Source: Fulvia fulva
Lineage: Eukaryota > Ascomycota > Dothideomycetes > Mycosphaerellales > Mycosphaerellaceae
Length of the DNA: 64,000 bases
NCBI RefSeq assembly: GCF_020509005.1
Contig: NC_063014.1
Location: forward strand, 1,674,001 to 1,738,000
Direction: 5' to 3'
Every line of letters begins with the position of its first letter. The stretch's first letter is position 1. The notes beneath the pieces were generated by a model. The model was not told the DNA's origin and ran no database searches. It saw nothing but the letters and a program-made list of their open reading frames with translations. Below, one piece after another: positions 13,556-25,649 of this stretch. Both the position numbers and the translations under genes were made by a program.

Positions 13556-13789
13556 TGTTGAGAACATATAGGCCGTAGGTCAAGTATATAGGTATAGGTA
13601 TGTTATATAACTAGATTACGTAACTAGGGTTTACTAGCCTATAGGCTAGTAAACATCCGGACACCTAGTATCTACCTATACTAATACTAGCGATACTATA
13701 TATAGATATAAGCTATCCTATTAGGTCCTTCTTTATCTTTCGTATAATCCGCCGTCTTCTACTACTATATAAGTACTAAGTAGTCGTAC
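13556..13789 (+). repeat. 3' LTR of copia B1
   Basis: It begins TGTTGAGAACATATAGG with the original TG still visible. It matches the left LTR to about 13770 and then diverges. The true end is uncertain by about 20 bases. Confidence 0.75.
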
Positions 13790-15262
13790 CTTCCGTAGAC
13801 TTAGTAAGACTAGGGATCTTTAAGTCGATATAGGTCTATATACCGTTCTTTAACTAGCTCTAGACGTTCTAAATAGAGTCCTTTACGGTACGGTACTTAG
13901 AGGCTTAGAGCTTAGCTTCGGTAGTACGCTACTACTCTTAGAACTTAATATCGTCGCTCTTTAGATCGAACTTAGGTAGGGGCCTTTAGCTCGTTAGAGG
14001 ACTTGATACTAGTAGTTATATCGACGTCGTAAGTCGTATATACGGAGATAGGGTTACTATCTAAGTCGGTACTCGGGCGATTCTTCTTACCCTTACGACT
14101 ACCGTACTTACGGCTATTCTTACGGCCCTTATTACCGTCGTCCTCGTCATCTAATAAGTCTAATAAATCCGGGTCCAACTTCTTCTTATTAGGCTTGCCT
14201 CTATTCTACCGACGCTCTAGTGACTCTTTAGACTCGGTTCGCTAAGGTAGTAGGTCTTACTTTTCCTTAGACTAGCTACGGTCCTTCTCTTACTTCTTAA
14301 GCTTAGTAATACGCTTCTCGGCTACTACGAGCTTAGTCTCGGTCTCTACTAGCTTGCTCTCCGCTACGTTATACTACGTACGATATACCTTCTTTATATC
14401 TTTAGCCCTCGTAAGCTCGTCTAGGTCGATAACGATAGTATTATCGCGCTTAGCGAGCTCCTCCTTTAGTCGCGTAACCTCCTCTTCTAGGGACTGTCTA
14501 GTCGCCTATTCCGTATCGATTATATCCTCGAGTCGGTCTATCTAGTCCTTAGTATCTTACGCCTTACGGAGGTTAATACGGTTAGCTATATCGAGCGTAG
14601 TATTAAGCTTATACGTACGTCGGTAATTAAACTCGATATTATAGAGAATCTTATAGATCTACTAGGGATAATTATTAACCGTCTTCTTAAACTTGTCTAT
14701 ATTCAACCCGTTTCACGAGTCGAAGGCTTCCTAGAAGTTGTCGATAGTAACCCTCCTCTTCCTTAGTACCTTAGTACCCTTATCTTCTATCTTATTCTCG
14801 ATAAACTCCGCCCTATATAGGTTAGCTAAGTTTAGCTCTATCTCGACCTCCTCTTCCTTAATCGCCTTAAGTTGGTCGAACATCTTCTTATACTACTTAC
14901 GGTACTAGTTATTCTCGTCGAGGAGCTTATTTACGATATCCTCTTTACGTCCTTAAGTCTATATCGCCGGGTTCGCGCTCTCGTTATCGGGCGGATTGGG
15001 TAGTAGGGTAAAGAAGGATAATCTATTAAGGGACGCGCGATAAACGCGTCTATTAGTATTCTCTATACTTACGCCTAGTACGCCGGTACCGGTCTGTCTC
15101 GCTATTTCTACTATATTAGCTATAATCTACTTTAAGGTACGACTTAGCGAGTACGATACCTAATCTTAGTACTTTCTTATATACTATCGCGGTTTCTCTA
15201 TAATCTCCTAAATATAGCTTCTCGTGTCTCTCTATACGTTAGTAATAATCTATTTAAAGTAT

Positions 15263-15444
15263 TATAAGTAGGTATAAGTACGTAGTCGGGCAAGGTATAA
15301 GTCGAATAGATGTTCTATCTAAGAGAGGCGCGGAGGGCGCGAGAGTTATATACGGGCGCTAAGCCGCTAGTCGGATTAGTTAGCGGGCGCGGGGTCTAGG
15401 TAAGTGCCTACGGGTTTAAGTAAATGTACGCCGGTACGGTAATA
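15263..15444 (-). repeat. 5' LTR of gypsy A1
   Basis: 182 bp, nearly identical to 2794-2975, followed by the target duplication ATTAT at 15445-15449. As the element lies on the minus strand, this LTR would hold the promoter. Confidence 0.92.
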
Positions 15445-15449
15445 ATTAT

Positions 15450-17234
15450 AAGGTATAAGCCGATAATAGGGTTATGTTCTATTTCTACTATCTTAAGAAT
15501 ATATAATAATAGCTTAAGCCCTTCTAGCGGCTCTACTAGTAGTACTTCCTCGTATCGTATCTTCTCCTCTTTGTGTCTACTACTTGTTACGCTCAAATAG
15601 TAGACTAGGCATTTTCCGCCGGTAGTATAACGGTAGTACCGCTAGCGTTAGTACTAGGACGTACTAGTATCTCGTATTTGAAGAGTTCGTAAGTACGCTA
15701 CTATAGACGGTAACCGGGCTTACGACATTTCTTATAGGAGTTCTTACGTATATAACGAGTATTCTTAGCTTTGTCTATAGTCTCGCCGAGATTACTCTTA
15801 AAAGGTTTAGGACGGGTAGACTAGGCCTTACGGGTTAGCTTATTAGAGCCTAAGCCCGAGCCTAGGCCTACTAGCTTATTGTCCTTATCCTTACCGTCCT
15901 TATTCTTATTATCCTTCTTATCGTTCGTTAGCTTCTTAGAGCGCGGGTATAGGGCGTCGAGGATCTTAAAGTCTTCGTCTACTTAATAGAGATTGTCGAT
16001 TATCTTAGTTATCGTTAAGAGTCGGAAGTTAAGATACTTATTAAGGTAGGGGATAGTTAGCTTACGTTATAGATTATCTATTACATCTTTACCCTTAAGG
16101 CCTAGGATATTAGTATTCTAGCGCTACTTAGGGAAGAAGGTCTAGAAGCTATCCTTATTATCTATCTTAAGATTATTTAGGCGGTTACGAGTCCTACCGA
16201 CTAGATTACGGTCTCTATATCGCTTAGTAAGTTCCTTAATTAGGTCGTTAAGGCCCTTATACGTCTTCTTACTACTAGTTAGGCTTCCTAAGATAGTAGG
16301 GATCTTAGGTCTAACTAACTCCTAGGCGTTACCTAGTAAGGCTAGTAAGTCGTATACGAACTTAAGTACTATCTTCTTATCGCAGAAGACTATATAGTCG
16401 ATAATAGTCTCTAACTCGGAGAAGAACTTCTCGAGGAAGGGTCTAGATAGCTTACTATTAATAGTACCGACAAACTTCTTAGGCTTATCTATACTACGCT
16501 AAGTCTTAAAGGGCTAGCTAAGGTCCGGATCGTACTTAACTAGAGACTCGAAGTCGTAGACTAGCTTCTTCTTAGAAGAGCGGCGATAAGTACGAGCATC
16601 GCTATCCGACTCCGAGGCCTCCTCTAACTTACTAGATAATAGATCGGAGTCGTTACTATTATCTAGCTTATATATAGACTTCTTAGCTTTCTTTCTAGTA
16701 GTACGGCGAGCTACCTTATCCTCGTACTTATTATAGCGGTCCTTATTACTAGCTCTACTAGCTCTACTATTATTATTCTTGTCCTTAGATAGAGTTCGGC
16801 CGTTTTATAGGGTACGGCGCTATAATATAGCGCGAGATAGTAAGGATCGTACTCGAGAGCGGCCTCGGCGGTCGTCGAGTTACTTCTTAAGGTTATCTAC
16901 CTAAGTTTACTACGACTTATTAAGCTACTCGATATCGCTCTAATAGGTCTAGGCTTCTATCTTATATATATTAAGGTTAAATTCGAGGGCCTTAATCTTC
17001 GAGTCGTTATTAGATAACTACTAAAGTGCCTCCTTCGCCTACTTCTTTAGGGTATCGTTCTTTATAGTAAGCGAGCTAATCTCGGCGGTCATTACTATAC
17101 TTAAGGATGCTCTAGGTTAGGCCTTTAGGTTATCGAGTTCCTACTAGACCTAAGTAAGCTATTACTTAGCCTAATCTATTTCTCCTCGTACCGTACCTAG
17201 GTCCTTCTAGAAAGCGTCGTAGTACTTAATAGTA
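15450..17234 (-). pseudogene. Gypsy K gag remnant (fragment)
   Basis: A minus-strand, RIP-decayed gag-like stretch. It ends on the left with charged sequence (short open frame 15408-15596, which runs across the A1 LTR) that resembles the gag/protease boundary of A1 near 7500-7580. It continues to the right beyond copia B2 at 22866-22997. The middle (15900-16900) encodes Lys/Arg/Asp-rich and coiled-coil-like sequence. No LTR or pol of K is visible; it is the host into which A1, B2 and C2 inserted. The exact family is not recognised. Confidence 0.55.
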
Positions 17235-17239
17235 TCCTC

Positions 17240-17474
17240 TATTAAGATGTAGTATCTTAAAGGGAGTTAATAATTAGGAAGTGATCTAGTAGCCTAAGAT
17301 ATCGACAATAACTTAGCTTATAGGGAGATACCTCCTCTTCCCTTTAGCTTAGATAGACATCTAATATAATTAATATATTAGTTCCTAATATATTGCTATA
17401 TACTCGTACTATTAGTTAGTTAAAGATTGATTTCTTACTCTACTCCGCTACTATCTACCCGTACCTATTTAATA
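17240..17474 (+). repeat. 5' LTR of copia B2
   Basis: 235 bp, beginning TATTAAGATG (from TGTTAAGATG) and ending TTTAATA. It matches 22626-22860 at equal length, with C/T and G/A differences typical of RIP. Confidence 0.92.
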
Positions 17475-17491
17475 GGTTATAAGCCCGGGTT
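17475..17491 (+). other. Primer-binding site of copia B2
   Basis: GGTTATAAGCCCGGGTT, identical to the site after the B1 LTR, directly inside the 5' LTR. It is complementary, apart from one RIP change, to the anticodon stem-loop of initiator tRNA-Met. Confidence 0.65.
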
Positions 17492-17599
17492 TATATAGAA
17501 ATAAGAGCAACCTATATCAGTATAGGTTACTTATATCCCTTGCTATCGTAGTAGAAAACATCTAGGAATTCGAAGTCTACCCCGTCTATCCTATTAAGG

Positions 17600-20500
17600 A
17601 GCTTAGTTCGATACTAAGTAATAGGTAACCTAGATAAGGACTCTATACGGCTTACTTAAAGCTAATACCTTGAAGATACTCTATAGGTAGAACTGTATCG
17701 AGATACTATTAAGAAGGACTTCAAGTAAGTCATTTAAAGCTCTACTAGGAGAGATCGACCTGTGTCCTAGCCCCGAGACCTTATACCGCTCCTTCTTTAC
17801 TTTACTAAGTAGGCCTTAGTATCTATACCTACGAACTTTCCTATTCTATACTAGAAGCCTTAGTAGGATCTAAGCCACTACTTTGGAATATACACACCTT
17901 GTTTCATTATATCTAATCTATTATAGATTTATACTATAAGAAGATAGAGAAGAAGGGAGGCAAAATCCCAATTCTTAGGAGGGATAATTAGAAGAGATAG
18001 TTCAACCTTTAGAGATATAAGATAGAGAGCTAATTAGCATTCTTTATAATTGATGACCTAATAGAAGTGTCTTTTGACAACATTAAGGGCAAGGCTCTTA
18101 AACTCTAAGAAAAGGCTATAACTAACGAGATCCTTAATACGCTAATATAGACAAGATAAAATGTAGTATATAACTTCAGTATCCTTAGTAGGATTATAGA
18201 AGAAGATGAATTTGAGCTTAAGGGCTTATATAAATCTAGAAGAGCTACTAAGAAGTGGGTATATCTCTAGAACAAGTATAGCCAGGTACTACTAACCTAT
18301 ATATATAAGCTTATAAAGCAATTTGTGACCTTTAAGATAAGTAAAGAGTTCACTATTAGATCTATATAGACACACCTAGTTTCTCTTAGAAAAATGATTG
18401 CTAATGTTAACCTAGAGGGTCAGCATTATAGAAAAGCTAATATAAGGATAACCTAGCTCTTAAGCTCACTACTACCTACCTACTATATAGCTAGGGATAC
18501 TATTATAGCTTAGCTAAAGATCGATTATAAAAGGACCTTAAAGATCCTTGAAGCTTAAGAAGCTAGGTTAGATCCCTCTAAGGCTAAGTATAGTATAGTA
18601 GCCACCTAGGTCAAGCCCTTAGGTCTAGTAAGACCACTCTCCTACCTTCTCTATAAGAAGGATCATCTGATCAAGGACTACCCTAGTCTGCCTAAGGCAA
18701 GAAAGGTCCTTAGATCTTATTCCTAACTACTATCTTCCTAGAATATAACATATGTTAAGAAGAAGAGAACTCTACTACCTACTTTAAGGAGGACACTAAG
18801 AGAGAAGTCCTCTATAGAAGAACTTAAGAAAATAGTAAAGAAACTCAGCTCTAATATACTATCACTCTAGAAGCACTAGGCCTAGTCTTATATCTCTAAA
18901 GCAAAGAAGACTAGAAAAGGTTTTTCCGCCTAAGAGTCACGTGACTCATGTAGCTTATCCCTAGAGACAATGTCTGATAATGATAAGTATAATAAAGTGG
19001 CTCACTCAACTATAGAAGTCTAAGGTAAGTTCCCCTCGTTAGAGTAGTTACTTAACTCCTATACTTCATCCTATATAACTGACTAAAGCTACCTCTTTAG
19101 ATCTATAACTCCCTTAATAAGGAAGAAATAGATCAAAGTAGGAGGTAGGTTTTTATTAGCCACTTATATTAGGAATGTAGAGATAAGTAGGAGAGCTAGT
19201 AGAAAAGTCGTTTCAGAAGATATCCTGCTTATACCTAAGCTAGGAGTAAACCTAGTTTCATAGAACTAGTTTAGTAAGTAGTTTAGTGTTCAACCTCTAT
19301 CATTTTCTCTTATTTCCCCCTCTAGTAAGACTGTTGTCTAGACAAAGCTCCTTAGGGGGGTTCTATTTATTAATAAGATTTCTCCTCTCCTATAAGAACG
19401 GGCACATTACCCATTATGTGCACCACTAATAGAGAATGCCTTTGTGACTACTTAATTAGAGACCGACCTAAAGTAGTAGGAGCTTTAGTATAGAAGATTT
19501 GTACACTTTAGGAAGAACTTGCTCTAGAATCTTTATAAGGTAATAGACTTAAAAGAACCTATTCCTATCCCTAAGGATAGCTTTCACTAGTATAGAGTAT
19601 GTTCAATAGCAAAGATAAAGAAGTATAAAGGCAAAGTTATAGAGAGAAGACCTAAAAGACTTGCCCTTATATCTATTAATATATGTAGCCTACTACTAAT
19701 CTCAAGACTAGGATTTAAATACTAGCTTAAGATTGTTAATAACTTCTCTAGGAAGAAGTGGACCTTTCCTCTTAGGAAAAGAGAAGATACTCTAGTTGCT
19801 CTCTACAACTAGAAGATCAAAGTAGAGAGGAAATTATTAGCGTAGCTAAAAGTAGTAAGGCTTAATAATACAAAAGAACTTGTTATATTAGTAAAGTAGT
19901 AGGAGAAGGATTTAGGGATTAGGCTCGAGCTAACTAAGATATACAACTCTCTATAGAATGGACTAGTTAAGAGGTCAATACAAACCTTAGAGGACTCTAT
20001 AAGGGCAATGCTTAAAGAGGCTAAAATGCCGGTTAAATTTTGGTCTAAAGCACTAGAGGCCTAAACTTATATAAGGAACAAACTACTAAACGGCCTAGAT
20101 TACGATAGGTTTAAGGTTTTACTAGATAAGGCTTTTAATAGTATCAAACCGACCATTAACTATTTGAAAGTTTTGGGATATAAAGCTGTTGTCTATATAG
20201 ACATAAGATCTCAACCTCAATAGGTAAGAAGTGATAAGCTAATAAATAGGGGTAAAGAAGTAGTGTTTATTAGGTATATTAAAAACACGGCTAAAGCCTA
20301 GCTCTTTTAGGAACTAGATATAAGAGCTGTTAAACAACACATATATATAGACTTCTTTAAGGACTAGCCTAGAGGTGATATAGGTCTCAATGTTCTAATA
20401 TTGAATCTACTAAGCAGTATACTAGCTAGGAAGCCCTTAGGAAGGCCGAGGAAGAACGTATCCTTAGGACAATCTACCTACTATTTAGGCGTCTATTAAA

Positions 20501-22590
20501 GCACCCCCGAAATAGATTAGCCAATTAAGACCCCTAAAGTCGCTTAGCCGAGAAAGCTGTTTATATAACTTCCCTAACCTCCGGAGAACGTAGGGGAATT
20601 CCAGAAAATCGATTAGCTAATTAAGACAAGCTCCCTAGATCCCTAGGAAATAGACGTTACTAGGGCATAAGTGACGGTCCCTAAATCATCCCTTAGAAAG
20701 AGAAAGGCTGACTATAATGTCAAGGGCTATAAAATGAAACAGAAAGCCCTAGAATCTATAGTCCCTAAGCCCGAACTAACTACTAAAGTAGGAGAAGCAA
20801 TAGACCTCTTAGAGAACCTTACTACTTTTCACTAAGCTTTCTTTATAGCTATGTAATTAGTAGACAGTTCAATACTATAGGATAGCAAATTCCTAGAAGA
20901 AGTTAAGGAAATGGCCTTTATAGTAACTATAGAAGCTATTATATATAAGTAAGAGATCCTAGTTCTAAAATCCTATAAGAATGCTATAAATGACAAGAAA
21001 TGGGGACATCTTTAGAAGGAAGCAATCCAAAAGGAACTAGATGCTCTATAGAGTAACAATACCTAGGAAAATTATGTTCTACTAAAAGGAGCAAATCTGG
21101 TTATATTAAGATAGGTCTTTAATATTAAGAGAAGCATTAGTAGAGCTATTGAAAAGTTCAAGGCTAGACTAGTTATAAGGGGCTTCTTATAGAAGTTTAG
21201 TGTTGACTTTATAGAGACATTTACACCTATAGTAAGACAGGACACCCTTAGGGTGTTTATAGCTATTGTGTATAAGAAGCATCTTCATCTTTACTAAGTG
21301 GATGTGAACAATACATTCATAGAAAGCACCCTCTATAAAGACATCTTTATGTTACTACTACTAGGAGTTGAGCTTCTACTAAACATAGTGTTCAAAATCC
21401 TTAAAAGCTTATATAGACTTAAGTAAGTAGCTAGAGATTAGAATCAACTCTATGTGTTAAAGCTCAGAGAGATTAGATTCATATAGTCAGAAGTGGATCT
21501 ATACCTACTTATCTATAAGAAGAGGTAGATCATAATCCTTATATATATAGATGACATTCTAATTGCTATACTAAAGTTAATAGATATTCTCTAGTTCAAA
21601 AGAGAACTTAGTAAGATCTTTAAGATTAAAGATCTAGGTGAACCTAAAAAGATCCTTAGTATAAGAGTCATAAGGGACAGGAAGAGAGGAATCCTAAAAC
21701 TTGACTAAGGACACTTTATTAGGGACAGCCTAGCTAAGATAGGAATAAACTATAAGAAGGCAGCACCTACACACTTATCTATAGACAGCTATAAGGCCCT
21801 TAAACCTTCGAGCTATATAGATAAGAGGTGTGACAAGGCAGAGTACTAAGGTATCAATAGTACTTAGATATAGCTAGTAACAATTATAAGGCTAGACATT
21901 GCTTTTGCCCTAGGAAGGATAAGCTCATTTATAAGTGACCTATCCACCTACTATATAAAGGCTTTGAAGAAGATTACTAGGTACCTAAGATCATACTCTG
22001 ATCTAGGACTTCAGTTCTTAAAGTCTAGAAAAGGACACCTTATTTAATACTATAATTCTGATTATATAATAGACAAAGTAGACAGAGTCTTAATCCTTAG
22101 GTATGTCTTCTTCCTCTATAGGGCACCAGTTTCTTAGATAAGCAAGAAGTAAAAGTCTATAGCAACATCTATAATAGAGGCTAAATATATAGCTATAAAT
22201 GTATATACGAAGCAGTCCTAATTCCTAGCTTCACTACTAAGAGAAATAGATTGTCTAGAGTCAGTAGGAGACTGTTCCTATTAACTAAGAATTACTAGAA
22301 ACTAGGAGACTGTATCAAATTTAAGACTAGTCTAATTAAGAGGTAATAATCAAGCTGCCCTCATCCTAGTGAAAGATATACATGTTCATGACAAGTCGAA
22401 GCACATTAACATTGCCTATAACGCTGTTAGGAAACTTTGGTAGAGGAGGCTTATTGCTATTAAGTACACCCTAACCTCTGAGATAGTTATAGACGGGTTT
22501 ACAAAACCAAAGACTAGTCTGCACTTCTAGAGGTTTATAAGCTAGCTGAACCTATTATAAAAAGGTCTAAGTACTATTAATAGGAAGTGA
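17600..22590 (+). pseudogene. Copia B2 gag-pol remnant
   Basis: The + strand frame carries gag in the first 1.8 kb and integrase at about 19500-20450. Reverse transcriptase lies at about 21050-21700, with the catalytic YIDD intact near 21540-21556. RNase H lies at about 22050-22560. In-frame TAG and TAA codons are frequent but fewer than in B1, and stretches of 40 or more codons remain open. It would have produced a copia Gag-Pol polyprotein. Confidence 0.83.
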
Positions 22591-22625
22591 GTAGACTATA
22601 ACCTCCTATACGAGATGAGTAGGAG

Positions 22626-22860
22626 TGTTAAGATGTAGCATCTTAAAGGGAGTCAACAATCAGGAAGTGATCTAGTAGCCTAAGGCATCGACAATAACTT
22701 AGCTTATAGGGAGATACCTCCTGTCCCCTTTAGTCTAGATAGACATCTAACACAATCAATATATTAGCTCCTAATATATTACTATATACTCGTACTATTA
22801 GTTAGTTAAAGATTAATCTCTTACTCTACTCCGCTACTATCTACCCGTACCTATTCAATA
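22626..22860 (+). repeat. 3' LTR of copia B2
   Basis: 235 bp, beginning TGTTAAGATGTAGCATC with the TG preserved, and ending directly before TCCTC. It is a partner of 17240-17474. Confidence 0.93.
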
Positions 22861-22865
22861 TCCTC

Positions 22866-22997
22866 CTTCTATATCTTCTATATATTACGATCCTTAACTA
22901 GTATGTCGTACTCGTTACGTATCTACTAATCGTGACTCTTCTATCTCCTAAGCTCTTACCCTACTTTACCTTATTACTCGTAGAGTATAGTCGCTAT
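22866..22997 (-). pseudogene. Gypsy K gag remnant, right-hand piece
   Basis: This 130-base piece continues the K sequence interrupted by copia B2; the TCCTC duplication joins the two. It is cut on the right by the LTR of gypsy C2. Confidence 0.5.
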
Positions 22998-23350
22998 TAA
23001 TACGGACAAGGCGTAAGACAGGGCGTAAATATATTAATACCTTAGAATCGAATAAGTTCTACGAAGAAGAGAAGATAAGAAAGTCGCGAAGCCGCGATAA
23101 AGTAAACGTTAAGGTTAGGGTCTAGGGTCCGGGCGCGCTAGCGTACTAGGTTACGTAATACTAAGTATAGCCTTATAAGGTAAACCGTAATACTACCCCC
23201 CCTCTTAAACCGCCGTACGCCCTTATACGCGGAAATATATCGCCGTAGGGTATATCCGTAAGGAAGAACTATACTAATAGGAAGCGCTAGCTTACGTCGG
23301 GTTAACCGTAGAGAGACTATATATCTTACCGTAGTAAGCCTTAAGTCGAG
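22998..23350 (-). mobile_element. Gypsy C2, 3' LTR and adjoining 158 bp only
   Basis: 22998-23192 is a 195-bp LTR matching 39442-39636 and 46021-46215. It is followed by the C-rich (minus-strand polypurine) tract CTACCCCCCCTC and about 150 bases colinear with C1 at 39637-39792. The match ends abruptly after AAGTCGAG at 23350, where gypsy E begins. The rest of C2 is not found on the other side of E. Confidence 0.85.
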
Positions 23351-23999
23351 AGTATTACGGTTTACTACTACCGTAACGTCGCGCTACGGCTCTTCTCCGC
23401 GGGAAACCTATATCCCCGTATACTAGTACCTTAGCGCTTCCTTATATATCTCGCGCGCTTCGCGCTTCTCTTTCGTAGCCTTACCGAATAACGCTTATTT
23501 TACGGTAACCCTATACTATCGTCTTATAGATTACTACCCGTAATAGTTTATTCGGTCGTATAAGCGGCCTATCTAGTTAGGCTAGTAGTTATAATTAAAT
23601 CGTACTAGTAAAGTACGCGTTAAGGTAGGTTAAGTTTACTATAGTTACTAACCGTCGAGTCGCGCGTATAGGCGTATTAATAATAACTATAGTCGCGTAA
23701 ACAAGCGTATTAGTTAAGTCAATAGATTACCTCTCTCCTTCGCGTAAAACGCGCGCCTCCCTACTCTTATAGGGCCCTTATATACCTACTAGAGGAGTAG
23801 TCTTATCTACTACGTAACAGTATAATATAGCTACGCCCGGTAATACTACTAACGGGGTGCTCTTACCTAAGCAACCTCTTTATCTAGATCTTAGTAAGTA
23901 TAAGCGTTAGTCGCTCGTACGCGCTAAGCTTTTCCTAACCGTATCTACTAAAACGTAGACACTCGATAACCTAGGTATCGATACTGCCCTAGGTGCCTT

Positions 24000-25620
24000 C
24001 CCTTCCGACGACGACTCGAACGTATTCGCCGCCGAATAATAAGAGATCGAGAAGGACCTACTACCTAAAGAACAGTAGTTTATCTTAACCTCCGACCCTA
24101 TTAACTTCGTACAATTCCTCGACGAAGAATAGATCTTAGAAGAAGGAGGAATTAAGGTGTATAAGATTATAGAGTCAAGAGATAATATATCTATATAAGA
24201 TAGTGAAACTAATAATATACGCTAACCTAAGGAGTAGGTAATCGCCTTAGAGTATACTACTATTAAGAGCCTAGCCGAGTTTACGACTCGTACTATAGTA
24301 TACCCGGAGATGATGTTTCACCTCGTTCGCTAGATATAGTTAGACTTTATTACACTTTTCAACTAGGTCGAGTCCCTAAAGAAGGCTAATAAGGTTATAT
24401 AGTATAAGTACCCTAATATAAAGAAGGAACGTAATATCGTATCCGAGAGTCTTAGTTAACTCAAAAAGGATAAGGATGTTAAGGGCCTCTTTACATTCTA
24501 CTTTAATAAATACTAGAAGTATAAGAGTTAGATATAAGACCTTAAGGGAGCTAATTAGCGCCTCTAATAGGACAATAATACGCTCTTCGGATAGGTCGAG
24601 GAGTCGTAGGTAGGCATGTTACCTAAGGACATTAAAGCCCTATCTAAGCGTAATTAGGCTCTAAATAAGGAGGTAGTAGAGCTAAAGGCTTAGCTAGTAG
24701 CTAAGGACACGAACGGTACTAGTAATACTAGCGGTACTAACGGTAATAATAATAATAACCGTAGTCGTTAGGTCCGCGTCTACTCCCCTCGTCGTAACGG
24801 TGTTTTACGATCACCTACGCCTCCTACTTAGTAGGACTATATAGGTAGAGGCACCCGACGAGGAGGTAGTAGAGGTAGTAGCGATAACGACGGAGACAAC
24901 TCTAAAAACGATAAGGGTAGAGATAATAGTTAACTACGCCGTTACCTACGCCGTAACTCTTTACGACGAGAACGCTAGGGCATACCTAGTAGTACTTCTA
25001 TAGTAACTAGTAATACCGCCGTTAGCTAGTTGACTACTATCGAACCCTCCGTTAATATTATATATACTAATAAGTTAGTTAAGGATCTCGAAAGTAAGTT
25101 CGATAACAAGAATATAAACTTTAACCGTTAGCTCGATTAGCTAGAGATTAAGCTGTCCGTAATATAGTTCTAGACTATCGAGGACGGACTACACTATATC
25201 CTTAACTACCTCGACGGGTACCCGTACTAGCTATAGAATCCGCGAGTACTCTCTAAGCGTACTAAGCGTAATTACGTTAACCCCTTTAAGTCTATTAATA
25301 GCATAATCTAATTCCTTATCGATCGGTATAGTAAGAAGGACGTCGTAGGTAAGGCCTTCTAGAAGCTCTAGGTCTTATAGTAGGGTAAGAACGAGTCATT
25401 TTCTATCTTTATCGCTAAGTACGACGAATAGCGTAACTTATACAACCTATTAGCTAAGACTAATTACCGCCTACTCGAGGGTAAGCTTAACTATAAATAT
25501 ATAGAGGTACTGCCTATAGAGACTAAGGACCGTAAAGACTTAGTCGACCTATACTATAAGCTCGAAGCTAAGTTTAAACTATATCTACCGCGCCCGGCAT
25601 AGCCTAAGATTTAGGCCTTA
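24000..25620 (+). pseudogene. Gypsy E gag remnant
   Basis: An acidic N-terminal part is followed by coiled-coil-like sequence near 24350-24700 and an Asn/Gly/Ser/Arg-rich linker near 24715-24960. A capsid-like segment follows at about 25090-25600, with the Retrotrans_gag-type pattern of aromatic and hydrophobic residues. RIP has introduced stops. No zinc knuckle is legible. Confidence 0.65.
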
Positions 25621-25649
25621 AGCTATACGCTTAGATACCGCGCGAATTT

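Larger units (their letters stand above)
8254..13789 (+). mobile_element. Ty1/copia element B1, RIP-decayed, inserted in gypsy A1 gag
   Basis: LTRs of about 234 bp start at 8254 (TATTAAGAAT, from TGTTGAGAAC) and 13556 (TGTTGAGAAC). The internal region reads gag, integrase, reverse transcriptase, RNase H on the + strand, the copia order. A primer-binding site follows the left LTR. The two LTRs match for about 215 bases, but the last 20 or so bases of the right LTR diverge, and I see no 5-base target duplication. The right end may therefore be rearranged. The element is closely related to B2 inside but has a different LTR sequence. Confidence 0.88.
7490..15200 (-). pseudogene. Gypsy A1 gag remnant, split by copia B1
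   Basis: The gag region lies on the minus strand in two pieces, 7490-8253 and about 13790-15200, separated by copia B1. The outer piece holds a short open frame at 13972-14178 rich in Asp, Lys, Arg and Asn, and a longer stretch of charged, coiled-coil-like sequence. The inner piece is the capsid and nucleocapsid side, next to protease. The assignment rests on position between 5' LTR and protease and on resemblance to the gag of K and C1; I see no intact zinc knuckle. Confidence 0.7.
2794..15444 (-). mobile_element. Ty3/gypsy chromovirus A1, complete, RIP-decayed, interrupted by copia B1
   Basis: An LTR retrotransposon in minus orientation. Two 182-bp LTRs (2794-2975 and 15263-15444) differ at only a few bases, and the 5-base target duplication ATTAT lies at 2789-2793 and 15445-15449. 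A C-run at 2976-2992, purine-rich on the minus strand, abuts the left LTR as expected of the polypurine tract before the 3' LTR. On the minus strand the order is gag, protease, reverse transcriptase, RNase H, integrase, chromodomain-like tail, which defines gypsy rather than copia. The copia element B1 sits inside gag at 8254 to about 13789. Without it A1 is about 7.1 kb. Confidence 0.93.
17240..22860 (+). mobile_element. Ty1/copia element B2, complete, moderately RIP-decayed
   Basis: Two 235-bp LTRs (17240-17474 and 22626-22860) are flanked by the 5-base target duplication TCCTC (17235-17239 and 22861-22865). The coding order on the + strand is gag, integrase, reverse transcriptase, RNase H. 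It lies in the gag of gypsy K. Compared with A1 and B1 it keeps more CpA and TpG, especially from 18000 to 22600, which suggests lighter or later RIP. Confidence 0.93.

Noticed and set aside
13972..14545. Short open frames in gypsy A1 gag as a possible host gene
   Set aside because: They lie between LTR and protease of A1 on the element's coding strand or antisense to it, and are explained as gag remnants.
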